A stretch of DNA of 35,784 nt from Bacillota bacterium (GTDB taxonomy: Bacteria > Bacillota > Sulfobacillia > Sulfobacillales > JAIMBI01), in contig JAJYPH010000013.1 in NCBI GenBank assembly GCA_021795575.1, positions 1-35,784 of the forward strand, given 5' to 3'. Below, piece by piece: positions 17,405-24,577 of this stretch. Both the position numbers and the translations under genes were made by a program. How positions within the stretch are numbered: position 1 is the stretch's first letter; each line of letters opens with the position of its first letter. The notes beneath the pieces are model-generated. The model was given only the letters and a program-made list of their open reading frames with translations, had not been told where the DNA came from and ran no database searches.

Positions 17405-17700
17405 ATGTGGGCATGGCTAACGAGCGCACGCCGATGAGTCGCTCTGGTATTGGTGCTGATGGCCAGCATCGGGGCGCGCGCAGCCGTCTCGCATCCGCTG
17501 CCGCGTCCGCCATCACCCGCCGTGGCCGCGGTACGGCTCGGAGCCGGCCGAAGCGGCCGGCAATCCCGCCGCCCGTACAGGCGGCACCGGCCCACATCCC
17601 CCACCATCCGCGGCCGACGGTGTGGCAGCGCTGGGATGGCCTGCTGCATCAGGTGTGGCGCTGGGCGACGGGGGCGCATTCGCTGTCTACCCGAAATTGA
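17405..17700 (+). pseudogene. Decayed secreted-peptide-like gene
   Basis: From the ATG at 17405 the frame reads MWAWLTSARR, then a TGA at 17435-17437, then in the same frame a signal-peptide core (VALVLVLMASIG) with ARAAV. Further right, the convincing protein-like sequence is in another frame, ending PTVWQRWDGLLHQVWRW and a stop at 17698-17700. Thus a short gene with a signal peptide followed by a Pro/Trp-rich tail appears to carry one stop and one frameshift. Both Pro-rich tail and position beside the leftward signal-peptide protein recall the intact peptide gene at 22376. The 225 bases before it (17180-17404) show no gene. Confidence 0.35.
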
Positions 17701-17727
17701 GACGGGGCGGGGCCACGGCCGGGAGGG

Positions 17728-18185
17728 CTAACCCGCTTGGGTTAGAATCTCCAAGATTCGGACCGACTGGGCATCAACAAACACGGCCACCCACTGGAGC
17801 GTGGTGCTCGTCTGGGTGGGCGGACGGCCGTCACGCGGTCCCACAGCAGGTACCATGCCTGGGCCTGGAAGTGGGGGACGTGCTGGAATAGAACCAAGGT
17901 TGCCCCGAACGTGCCAGAGGCGCGCATCACAAAGGGCAGGTGCTCCCGGGCAAACTGCTCGGCCTGCCGCTTGGTCACCACCGGGGGAGACGCAGGGGAC
18001 GGTCCGATCCCGATGCCCCAGTGCGCCAGCAGCGAGGGGCTGGGCTGGCTGACGGCGTGGACGGCGGGCCGTGTCGATGGCGGCCGCATCGATTCGTGGC
18101 GGACCGCGGAAGCTGCCGCGCTGACGGCGAGCGCCAGACCCGCCGCCGCCCATCGGACGAAAGGGCCCCGGCGGTGCCCTACCAC
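17728..18185 (-). pseudogene. Exported protein (PepSY-like C-terminus) broken by a single frameshift
   Basis: The GTG at 18185 overlaps the stop of the ABC permease by seven bases and has GGGAGGGG just upstream. A signal peptide follows (WAAAGLALAVSAAASA), then a soluble region with TKRQAEQFAREHLPFVMRA and QAQAWYLLWDRV. Around 17830-17845 the frame must change by one base to continue into GRPPTQTSTTLQWVAVF, VDAQSVRILEIL and TQAG before a TAG at 17728. That this second frame is the true C-terminus is supported by a separate copy of it at 22760-22861. The strand-turn-strand end resembles PepSY-type domains. As it stands the reading frame is broken; a sequencing error is possible. It is the last gene of the ABC locus. 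Confidence 0.6.
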
Positions 18186-19006
18186 GACCCCTCCCGCTGA
18201 TGGTGCAGGATGATCCCCGCGACGCTCAGCGCGATGAGCCCTGCCAAGAAATAGCCCGGCCAGCCGGCCGGGAGCGACGCGATGTTTACGGTGTGCTGGG
18301 CCGCATGCAACAACCACACCCCGGCACCCAGCGGGCTCCATTGCAAGGTCGGGGTGCCAGGGGTGGCCATCGCCAGGGACGCAAGCGCCACGAGCGTGGT
18401 GGCAATGATGCTGGCAAACCGCACGCGCATCGACTGCCCGATCGCCAGGCCGACGCAGGCGATCGTGAGCAGTGCCAAAATGTGCCACACCAGGGATGAG
18501 GCCGCGGCCGCCGGGGGCGTGCCACGCAGCACGGCCTGGCCCAACGGCCAGTACACGCTGCCCGCCCGCGCAAAGGGGCTCCAGTGCGGCCCGATGGCAC
18601 CAAGCATCAGCCCGCCCATCGCCAGCCACACCAGGGCGACCATCACCGCGGCGAGGGCCGCGCCCAGCACAACGCTGGCGACCAGGGCGAGGGGATAGGC
18701 CCACGGCGCCTGGTGGGCCGTGCGGAGGCAAAGCTGTGCCCGATACCCCCGCTCGCGGTCGACGGCCACCAGATCGCCGGTCCACAGCGAAAACGGGACG
18801 ACGAGCGCAAACGCAAGGATTTTGCCGTTGTTCTGCAGCATCAGCAGGAGGTCCCATCCGTTTGCCGGGGCGTGGGTGTTCAGCGCGTCGACGTGCAGGA
18901 CGTTGGACCAGAGGAACGCCAGGGCCATCGACGCGCCCAAGGGGACCCACAGCATCGAGCTGTGGAGCAGGCGGATGAGGTTTAGGCGCACCAGCGCCCT
19001 GACCAT
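18179..19006 (-). CDS. ABC-2 type transporter permease (second of two)
   Basis: A 275-residue membrane protein with about six hydrophobic segments, for example ASMALAFLWSNVLHV, ILAFALVVPFSLWTGDLVAVD, VLGAALAAVMVALVWLAMGG, LLTIACVGLAIGQSM and YFLAGLIALSVAGIIL. The N-terminal MVRALVRLNLIRLLHS is an amphipathic elbow helix usual for ABC-2 permeases. The segment LVAVDRERGYRAQL in the first cytoplasmic loop fits the coupling helix. It starts two bases after the ATPase stop, with GGAG just upstream, so expression is coupled. With the other permease (19664-20407) it would form a heterodimeric channel, typical of peptide export or self-immunity pumps. Substrate is unknown. Confidence 0.72.
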   Translation of the reverse strand: MVRALVRLNLIRLLHSSMLWVPLGASMALAFLWSNVLHVDALNTHAPANGWDLLLMLQNNGKILAFALVVPFSLWTGDLVAVDRERGYRAQLCLRTAHQAPWAYPLALVASVVLGAALAAVMVALVWLAMGGLMLGAIGPHWSPFARAGSVYWPLGQAVLRGTPPAAAASSLVWHILALLTIACVGLAIGQSMRVRFASIIATTLVALASLAMATPGTPTLQWSPLGAGVWLLHAAQHTVNIASLPAGWPGYFLAGLIALSVAGIILHHQREGSW

Positions 19007-19008
19007 GC

Positions 19009-19674
19009 TCACTCCGACCCCTGCAGTTCGGCACGGACACTCCCGTCGGCTATGCGCCAAACAGAGGAGCACATCGCGGATATTTCGTCCTCGCGATGAC
19101 TGGCCATGACAACTGTGACATCCTTCAGGCCGGCAACCCACGCGATAAGCCATGCGATCCCGGCCGGATCCAATCCGTTGCTGGGTTCGTCCAGGAGCAA
19201 CAGCTGGGGACGCGGCACCAGCGCCTGGGCCAGGTTCAATCGCTGCCGCATGCCGAGCGAGTATTGGCCGACGCGTCGGTGGTCGTCGGGGTCGAGCCCC
19301 ACTTCGCGAAGCAGGGGTCGGAGCTGGACGGTCCCCGCCTCCGCCGGATCGGTGATGAGGCCGGCCAACAGCTCCAGGTTTTGCAGTCCCGTCAGCTGCG
19401 GCAGGAGGCTCACGCCCTCCAGCACCAGCCCGATGCCCCGCGCGATGGTGTGGCGGCGGGCGGTGAGCATGGCATCCAGGACGTCGATGGTCCCGGCGTC
19501 AAACATCGTGAGGCCGGCGATGATTTTTAGGAGCGTGCTTTTGCCAGACCCATTCTCGCCGACCAGCGCGCAGTGCTCATGGCGGGCCACCCGAAAGTCC
19601 ACCGCGTCAAGCACGAGGCGTTGGCCAAAGCGCTTGGTCACCGAGTTACACTGTACCGCCCATTCATCCGGCAA
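19009..19674 (-). CDS. ABC transporter ATP-binding protein
   Basis: A 221-residue nucleotide-binding subunit. Walker A is GENGSGKST (residues 39-47), the signature is YSLGMRQRL, and Walker B with D-loop is LLLLDEPSNGLDP. A His in ASHRED serves as the switch. LVLEGVSLLPQLTG covers the Q-loop region although a Glu stands where many have Gln, a detail worth noting. SLGMRQRL is the form frequent in ABC-2/bacitracin-type exporters. The start is TTG at 19674, with AAGGAGG seven bases upstream, and it overlaps the preceding permease gene by 11 bases. It is one of four genes closely packed on this strand. Confidence 0.93.
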   Translation of the reverse strand: MPDEWAVQCNSVTKRFGQRLVLDAVDFRVARHEHCALVGENGSGKSTLLKIIAGLTMFDAGTIDVLDAMLTARRHTIARGIGLVLEGVSLLPQLTGLQNLELLAGLITDPAEAGTVQLRPLLREVGLDPDDHRRVGQYSLGMRQRLNLAQALVPRPQLLLLDEPSNGLDPAGIAWLIAWVAGLKDVTVVMASHREDEISAMCSSVWRIADGSVRAELQGSE

Positions 19675-20407
19675 GGATCTGCCTCCTTCGCATCCACAAA
19701 CTCATCCCGACCACAGCACCGAGCGCGCCCCACACAACCCACCACACGGCGTCGGTCCAGAGCGCCCCCACCGCCGGCACATAGCTCGCGAGGTCCACCC
19801 GCACCATGGGATTCACCACACTCGGAAGGGTCACGGTGGCAATCAGATAACCCAAAATCGACCCGCCAATCAGCCAGCGGGGGTTCCAAACGAGGGACCC
19901 CACCCCCATGGCCATGAAGACCGCCCATGCAGCGCTCGCCAGCACCAAGGTCCCCAGGTTGCTTCCCGTGACGACCCAGTCGGGCGCGGCGTAGACGGAA
20001 AGCGCCGTCCCGAACGGGATGTTGGTGGCCGGATAGAGGGCAAACGACAACACCAATGCCGGCAGGAGACCGAGCAGCACCGCCACCGCGGCGCCACCCG
20101 CCATGCACGCTAGGCGAGCCAGCAGCAGGGTGCGCGGCGGCACCCGCATGAGGGCGAGAGCCAGGTACCCCGACCGAGCGTCCCCGGCCATGCGATCGCC
20201 GAATCCAACGGCCGCAACGATGGGTACCACGATGCCCACGGAAACGACGGCGTAACTGAACGCGTGCCACGCCAGCCCGGCGCCTATTCCCAAGCTGGCG
20301 TACGTCTGAAGGCCGAGGAGGCTTGCGACTAGCACCACGGCCGTTGCAACCCAGGCGGGCCAGGTCAACATGGTGCGCCGCCATTCTGTACGAAATGTCC
20401 TCCACAC
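19664..20407 (-). CDS. ABC-2 type transporter permease (first of two)
   Basis: About 247 residues with six predicted membrane helices (for example WPAWVATAVVLVASLLGL, VVSVGIVVPIVAAVGFG, AVAVLLGLLPALVLSFALY, VLASAAWAVFMAMGVGSLV and WGALGAVVGMSLWM). The cytoplasmic loop DRMAGDARSGYLALAL matches the coupling region of ABC-2 permeases. The GTG at 20407 is preferred because GAGGAG lies eight bases upstream; another GTG nine bases earlier is possible. It begins 20 bases after the stop of the secreted-protein gene and overlaps the ATPase start, so these genes form one transcript. It is unrelated in obvious sequence to the other permease, so the channel would be heterodimeric. Confidence 0.72.
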   Translation of the reverse strand: MWRTFRTEWRRTMLTWPAWVATAVVLVASLLGLQTYASLGIGAGLAWHAFSYAVVSVGIVVPIVAAVGFGDRMAGDARSGYLALALMRVPPRTLLLARLACMAGGAAVAVLLGLLPALVLSFALYPATNIPFGTALSVYAAPDWVVTGSNLGTLVLASAAWAVFMAMGVGSLVWNPRWLIGGSILGYLIATVTLPSVVNPMVRVDLASYVPAVGALWTDAVWWVVWGALGAVVGMSLWMRRRQILAG

Positions 20408-20427
20408 GTACGCCACTCCTCACCCAG

Positions 20428-20889
20428 CTAGCAGTCGGTGTCCGCGCTCCACTGTCCCTGAACCTGGACGTTGAAGAACACGTCGCGTTCCGTAGCGAAC
20501 CCTACGCGCACGTACTGACCCCCGGACTGGTTGTACCAAAGGTCATAGCTTTGGTACTCGGCAATGGGAACGTACGCCGTGATTTGGTTTCCAGATTCAT
20601 CGGTCGCTTGTGCGTAGATGCGGTTGTTGTACCCACTGTTCATCGAGGACACGCCGATGCTCACGTCGGTCCCCTTGAACGAGTAGGCCGGCCCCGTCAG
20701 GTATGTGCCGATCCCGAACGCCGGCACAATGGCATTATAGGAGTGCCAGCTGCCGCTGCAACCGGGACCCACAACGCCATTCGGTCCGGACCACGTGGCG
20801 GTCGCCCCATGGGCAAACACCGGGGTCGTCATCAGCCGAAGCGCGGCGGCCGTCAGACCGACGCCGCGCATGCTCCCAAGCCGTTTCAT
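20428..20889 (-). CDS. Secreted 153-residue protein with two cysteines, encoded with an ABC-2 transporter
   Basis: I do not recognise the family. From ATG 20889 (AAGGAGGG eight bases upstream) it has a Sec-type signal peptide, MKRLGSMRG then a hydrophobic core and PVFA before HG, giving a mature form of about 127 residues. The mature part is rich in Gly, Ser, Tyr, Asn and Thr with alternating beta pattern, lacks Lys almost entirely, and has only two cysteines, Cys44 (GPGCSGSW) and Cys153, the very last residue. A disulfide linking N- and C-terminal parts is likely. Being the first gene of a unit with a complete ABC-2 transporter, it resembles small exported bacteriocin-like or coat-type proteins, but no known bacteriocin motif is seen. 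Confidence 0.6.
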   Translation of the reverse strand: MKRLGSMRGVGLTAAALRLMTTPVFAHGATATWSGPNGVVGPGCSGSWHSYNAIVPAFGIGTYLTGPAYSFKGTDVSIGVSSMNSGYNNRIYAQATDESGNQITAYVPIAEYQSYDLWYNQSGGQYVRVGFATERDVFFNVQVQGQWSADTDC

Positions 20890-21126
20890 CAACGAATCCC
20901 TCCTTATACTCGCTCACTGCCTCTCACGTCACGCGCCGTCCCGGGCCCGTTCGATGGCCGAGGGTCCGGGATGCCCCAGGTGCTGTTCGGTCGCCGTTGG
21001 CCATCGCCCGAGGAATACGCCGAATCGGGGGCCGCTTCCTGCTCGCTCGACTACGGGCTGTGCACGACCGGCGACGCCACGATTCACGGCCTCGCGGAGA
21101 GTCTTGGCCCTGGATCGCGTGCCGCA

Positions 21127-22305
21127 CTACGGTCCACGCACCACGGGATCCCGATGGTGGATCACGAGGTCGAGGGTTCGTTCACACGGCGTAGTGGGCG
21201 CGCTCAACAGATCTGTCACCAAGTGTGGTGCCCTCCGCGACGCGATCCAGGCGCTGGGCAGTGATTCGACGTAGCTACGCTCCTGGGGCTGGCCGTGTGC
21301 GGCCAAGTCCTCCATCACGGCGCGCAGAAAGGGCTCGTCTCCCGCCAACAAGTAAACCGTGAGCAGTTCGCACTGAGCCGTCCACCACTCGGTACTACCC
21401 ACGTCGGCCATCGCGGCGGCCTCCTCCAGCCATTGCCGTGCGTCGCTCAACTGGCCCGCCGCACGGTGCAGTGCCCCCACGACCGACCGGATCTCCGCGG
21501 CCAACGATGCCGGGCTGTGGGGTAGAAACGCCACGATGGGCACTAACAGATCGGGCTCGCCATTTTCCCATCGGGCGCACAATTCTCCCCACCGCACATA
21601 AGCCACGTGGTCGGGATCCGTCAGCACACGGCCCGCCTCCTGATAGTGCGCGATGGCTTCGGGATAGTCCCGGAATTGCGACAACAAATTACCGAGCGCC
21701 CAATGGCTGTACGCCAGCAACTTCGGGTCTCCACTGGCGCGGGCAGCCTCTGCGGCCCCCGTGAGCGAAAGCAGCGCGTGCTCCAGCCTCCCCAGCCGCG
21801 CCAGCGCCAGACCATAGTCGTAGCCGGCCCGCGCTCGGGCGGGCGCGCCCCCGTGCGCGTGCGCGTGGCGGTCCATGGCCGCGAACGACTGGCACGCGGC
21901 GTCGAATTGGCCCTGGGCATAAGCCAGCCGACCTTGGAGCCGGTAGAAGTCACCCGCGTACCGGCCGCCATAAAGGTCCCGGTCCACCTGTTCTGCTCGT
22001 TGGATGACCACATGGGCGGCTTCGGGGGCGTCGCGGTCCAACAACTGGTCGGCCATCGACACAAGGCTGGCCCCTCGGGATTCTGCTTCAGTCCAAAGAC
22101 GAAGCGCATCGCACAGGCCAACGGCCAGGGCATCCACGAGCGTGAGCCAGAGATGCGCGCTGGGACCGATCGCACCGCTCTCTACCCGCCCCACGGTAGA
22201 ACTGGCCACCCCGACTCGTTGGGCCAGCCGTGAGCGAGACAGGGCTTGTGCGGTGCGCCAGAGCGCCACGTGCTCTCCCAGCGTGAGAACGGGATCCTTT
22301 GCCAT
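21127..22305 (-). CDS. XRE-type transcriptional regulator with C-terminal TPR-like repeats
   Basis: A 392-residue cytoplasmic regulator. An XRE/Cro helix-turn-helix lies at about residues 7-62, with LSRSRLAQRVGVASSTVGRV as the two DNA-contacting helices. The rest is helical hairpins of TPR type, for example YRLQGRLAYAQGQFDAACQS, AGYDYGLALARLGRLEHALL and HWALGNLLSQFRDYPEAIAH, each with the Ala/Gly and Tyr spacing of TPR motifs. This architecture is that of RRNPP regulators (Rap, NprR, PlcR, PrgX, Rgg), which bind short secreted peptides re-imported into the cell. The ATG at 22305 has GGAGG ten bases upstream. It sits divergent from a small secreted-peptide gene and upstream of the secreted protein/ABC genes it could control. 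Confidence 0.8.
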   Translation of the reverse strand: MAKDPVLTLGEHVALWRTAQALSRSRLAQRVGVASSTVGRVESGAIGPSAHLWLTLVDALAVGLCDALRLWTEAESRGASLVSMADQLLDRDAPEAAHVVIQRAEQVDRDLYGGRYAGDFYRLQGRLAYAQGQFDAACQSFAAMDRHAHAHGGAPARARAGYDYGLALARLGRLEHALLSLTGAAEAARASGDPKLLAYSHWALGNLLSQFRDYPEAIAHYQEAGRVLTDPDHVAYVRWGELCARWENGEPDLLVPIVAFLPHSPASLAAEIRSVVGALHRAAGQLSDARQWLEEAAAMADVGSTEWWTAQCELLTVYLLAGDEPFLRAVMEDLAAHGQPQERSYVESLPSAWIASRRAPHLVTDLLSAPTTPCERTLDLVIHHRDPVVRGP

Positions 22306-22375
22306 GACTCGTTGGCCTCCCCGGCCCAACTTGTTGCCATTGCGTAGCTTGTCGTACTCAGTGAAGGACTCTCAG

Positions 22376-22618
22376 ATGAGACGTCGCATTGTTCGCAGAG
22401 TAACACGTCGTTTGGGGAGGCGTACGGATTTGAGGCACCGCGGGCTGAAATTCATGGCATCCGTGCTGGTGGCCCTGATGGTGCTGACCGTGCTAGTGCC
22501 GTCCGGTCTCATGAAGGCACGGGTCTACCCGCATCGCTTGGGGCGCGCTGCGGCAGGGCTGGCGGCGCCGTCGGCCCAAGTCCCGAACGTTGGTCCGCCT
22601 TGGCCTCCCACGGTGTGA
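22376..22618 (+). CDS. Small secreted peptide precursor, 80 residues
   Basis: A short gene divergent from the XRE-TPR regulator gene, with start codons 70 bases apart. The ATG at 22376 has GAAGGA seven bases upstream. The N-terminus is very arginine-rich (MRRRIVRRVTRRLGRRT), then a hydrophobic core (ASVLVALMVLTVLV) ending PSGLM, then a 34-residue tail that is Pro/Ala-rich and ends PNVGPPWPPTV. A signal peptide or signal anchor followed by a short proline-rich tail is what a pro-peptide for secretion and processing looks like. Low-complexity composition keeps confidence moderate; a second ATG at 22454 would start right before the hydrophobic core. No family recognised. Confidence 0.5.
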   Translation: MRRRIVRRVTRRLGRRTDLRHRGLKFMASVLVALMVLTVLVPSGLMKARVYPHRLGRAAAGLAAPSAQVPNVGPPWPPTV

Positions 22619-23085
22619 GCCGGGGACAGAAGGCTGACGCCACGAGGGGGGCAGAGGTGCGCGGACCACTGGGAAAGCCCCCGCTCAAGCGGCTCGCAGC
22701 TGCGGTGTGTCATCCACCGCACGAACGCAGCATCGAAATGTCCGCTCGCACGACCTGCTCCACCCCGCTTGGGTCAAGGTGTTCACGAGGCGAACGGACT
22801 GGGCGCCGGCAAAAAGCGCCACCCACTGCAGCGCGGACGTCGTTTGGGCAGGCGGGCGGCCGCGCAGGGCCATTCACGCCGCTTGACATTGGAACTACCC
22901 ATGGGCACAGGCGGGGATGGCAAGTTCGGGTCGGGCGGCCCTCACATACTCTCCCGTTGGGGGATCGCGGGAGCCGCTATCGTCCACACGGTTCGCAACG
23001 CGACTTTCGGTGCGGAGTTTTCTCAGTGCCGGGCAATCGGGACCCGCGGCGCCCCGGGGTGGACCGGCCCGCTTGGCCAGGCCGT
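22619..23085. other. Intergenic region with a duplicated gene fragment
   Basis: No intact gene is seen between the peptide gene and cysS. It holds the 102-base fragment at 22760-22861 described separately. A perfect -35-like TTGACA lies at 22883-22888 but nothing like a -10 box follows at 16-18 bases. From 22889 to 23085 I see only GC-rich sequence without a supported feature. Confidence 0.45.
22760..22861 (-). pseudogene. Duplicated C-terminal remnant of the ABC-locus exported protein
   Basis: Over 102 bases this stretch aligns without gaps to 17728-17829. The encoded peptides are GRPPAQTTSALQWVALF then AGAQSVRLVNTL and TQAG here, against GRPPTQTSTTLQWVAVF, VDAQSVRILEIL and TQAG there, with about two thirds of residues identical. 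The stop codon of the intact end is lost here (TAG has become TGG). Upstream similarity stops abruptly at 22862, so no N-terminal part remains. It shows that a second copy of this gene once lay here, beside the peptide gene at 22376. Confidence 0.7.
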
Positions 23086-23114
23086 TTGACGGTGCGCCAT
23101 CCGCTCGCTAGACT
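23086..23114 (+). promoter_or_regulatory. Sigma-A-type promoter of cysS
   Basis: TTGACG (23086-23091), a 17-base spacer and TAGACT (23109-23114), close to consensus. The transcript would start near 23121, about 30 bases before the cysS ATG, leaving no room for a leader riboregulator. Confidence 0.7.
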
Positions 23115-23149
23115 CATCCCACTGGGTGCGGGCGCGGGGAGGGTGGACC

Positions 23150-24577
23150 ATGCTGGCCGTGTATGACACAGCCACCGGGACGGTGCGCCCCTTTGCGAGC
23201 CGGGTGCCGGGTCACGTGACCGCCTATGTGTGCGGCATCACGCCCTACGCCGAAGCCCACCTGGGGCATGCACGTCCCGCCGTGGTGTGGGATGTCATCA
23301 CGCGCCACCTTCAGCACCGGGGCTATCGCGTGACGCTGGTGGTGAACATCACGGATGTTGACGATCGGCTCATCGAGCGGGCGGCCGCTGCGGGCGTGCC
23401 GGTGGCGGCGCTGGCGGAGGAGAATGCGGCGCGGTATCTGGCAGATATGCGGCGGCTGGGTGTCGAAGACCCGACCTACCTGTCGCGGGCCACGGAAAAC
23501 CTGGAGCCCATCGTGACGCTGATCGAGCGGCTGCTGGCGAATGGTGTGGCGTACCCGGCGGGCGGCGACGTGTACCTGCGGGTGCGCTCCATTCCCGACT
23601 ACGGGGCGCTGTCCCACCGGAGGCTCGACGACCTGCTGACGGGTGTGCGCATCACGCCCAATCCACATAAGGAGGACCCACTGGACTTCGCCCTGTGGAA
23701 GGGCGAGCGGCCGGGAGAGCCGTCGTGGCCCGCGCCGTTTGGGCGGGGGCGCCCCGGCTGGCACATCGAATGCTCGGCCATGGCCTGGCGCTATTTGGGC
23801 AGCTGGGTGGATCTGCACGGCGGAGGGGTGGACCTGGTGTTTCCCCACCACGAAAACGAACGGGTGCAGACCCGGGCGGCTCTGGATGCCGAGGACGGGC
23901 CGGGTGTCGGCTACTGGGTGCACAACGGCATGGTCACGACATCAGGGGTCAAGATGTCCAAGTCGCTGGGCAACGGGACCGCGCTTTCCGACCTGATTCA
24001 ACGCCACGGCGCCGCCGCCGTGCGGGCCTATTTGCTGTCGGTCCACTATCGCAGTCCCTTGGAGTTCTCGGAGGCGGGGATGATCGAGTTGGCCCGCGGC
24101 TTGGACCGTGTCGCGCGCCTGTGGGACGCGGTCCAGGATGCACCGCCGGCCGCCGCCCCGCTTCTCGGCGAGCTGGGGGAGACGCTGTCTCAGTTTCCCA
24201 TGCGCCTGGACGCGGCACTGGACTCGGACTTCAACACGCCGGCGGCGCTGGGACATCTCTTCGACATGGTGCGAGCGGCGAACCGTCTGATCGCGGAGGG
24301 GGCGCTCGTGGCGTTCGGCTTGGCGCGGCGCAATCTGCTGGTGGCTCGCGACGCGCTGGGCCTCATGCTGCCGGGGGGAGGGCAGGCCGGCGCGCCCCAC
24401 GAACCGGCGTCGGGGCCCCCCGCCGCCGTCACGGCACTGGTGGCCGAGCGAACCGAGGCGCGCACGGCGGGCGACTTCGCCCGGGCCGACGCGCTCCGGC
24501 GTGAGATCTACGCCGCCGGGTGGGCCGTCGAGGACCGCCGCGATGGGCCGGTGGTGCGCCCTCGGAGTGAGGCATGA
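23150..24577 (+). CDS. cysS: Cysteinyl-tRNA synthetase
   Basis: A 475-residue class I aminoacyl-tRNA synthetase charging tRNA-Cys. The HIGH region is YVCGITPYAEAHLGHARP, the KMSKS loop is KMSKSLGN. The zinc ligands that also recognise the substrate thiol are visible: Cys in YVCG, Cys in WHIECSAM, and His/Glu in FPHHENE. The C-terminal part is the helical tRNA-binding domain, shorter than in some homologues. The ATG at 23150 follows GGGGAGGGTGG; the start lacks the LYNTLTRKKE-like opening of many homologues and instead reads LAVYDTATGTVRPF. The stop overlaps the rlmB start by four bases (ATGA). First gene of a cysS-rlmB pair upstream of sigH. Confidence 0.97.
   Translation: MLAVYDTATGTVRPFASRVPGHVTAYVCGITPYAEAHLGHARPAVVWDVITRHLQHRGYRVTLVVNITDVDDRLIERAAAAGVPVAALAEENAARYLADMRRLGVEDPTYLSRATENLEPIVTLIERLLANGVAYPAGGDVYLRVRSIPDYGALSHRRLDDLLTGVRITPNPHKEDPLDFALWKGERPGEPSWPAPFGRGRPGWHIECSAMAWRYLGSWVDLHGGGVDLVFPHHENERVQTRAALDAEDGPGVGYWVHNGMVTTSGVKMSKSLGNGTALSDLIQRHGAAAVRAYLLSVHYRSPLEFSEAGMIELARGLDRVARLWDAVQDAPPAAAPLLGELGETLSQFPMRLDAALDSDFNTPAALGHLFDMVRAANRLIAEGALVAFGLARRNLLVARDALGLMLPGGGQAGAPHEPASGPPAAVTALVAERTEARTAGDFARADALRREIYAAGWAVEDRRDGPVVRPRSEA

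Noticed and set aside
17435-17437. TGA in the decayed peptide gene as another selenocysteine codon
   Set aside because: It lies in a signal peptide with no redox motif, no SECIS-like stem, and the gene has a further frameshift.
20428-20889. Lactococcin-972-type bacteriocin as identity for the secreted protein
   Set aside because: Too long, and it lacks the family's typical Trp/His-rich pattern; only the association with an ABC unit is similar.
22880-23110. Possible T-box leader of cysS (GGGGTGGACCGG near 23056 looks like a T-box core; TTGACA at 22883)
   Set aside because: A good promoter (TTGACG, 17 bases, TAGACT) lies at 23086-23114, leaving only about 30 bases of leader; the T-box core lacks one base and no specifier stem is evident.
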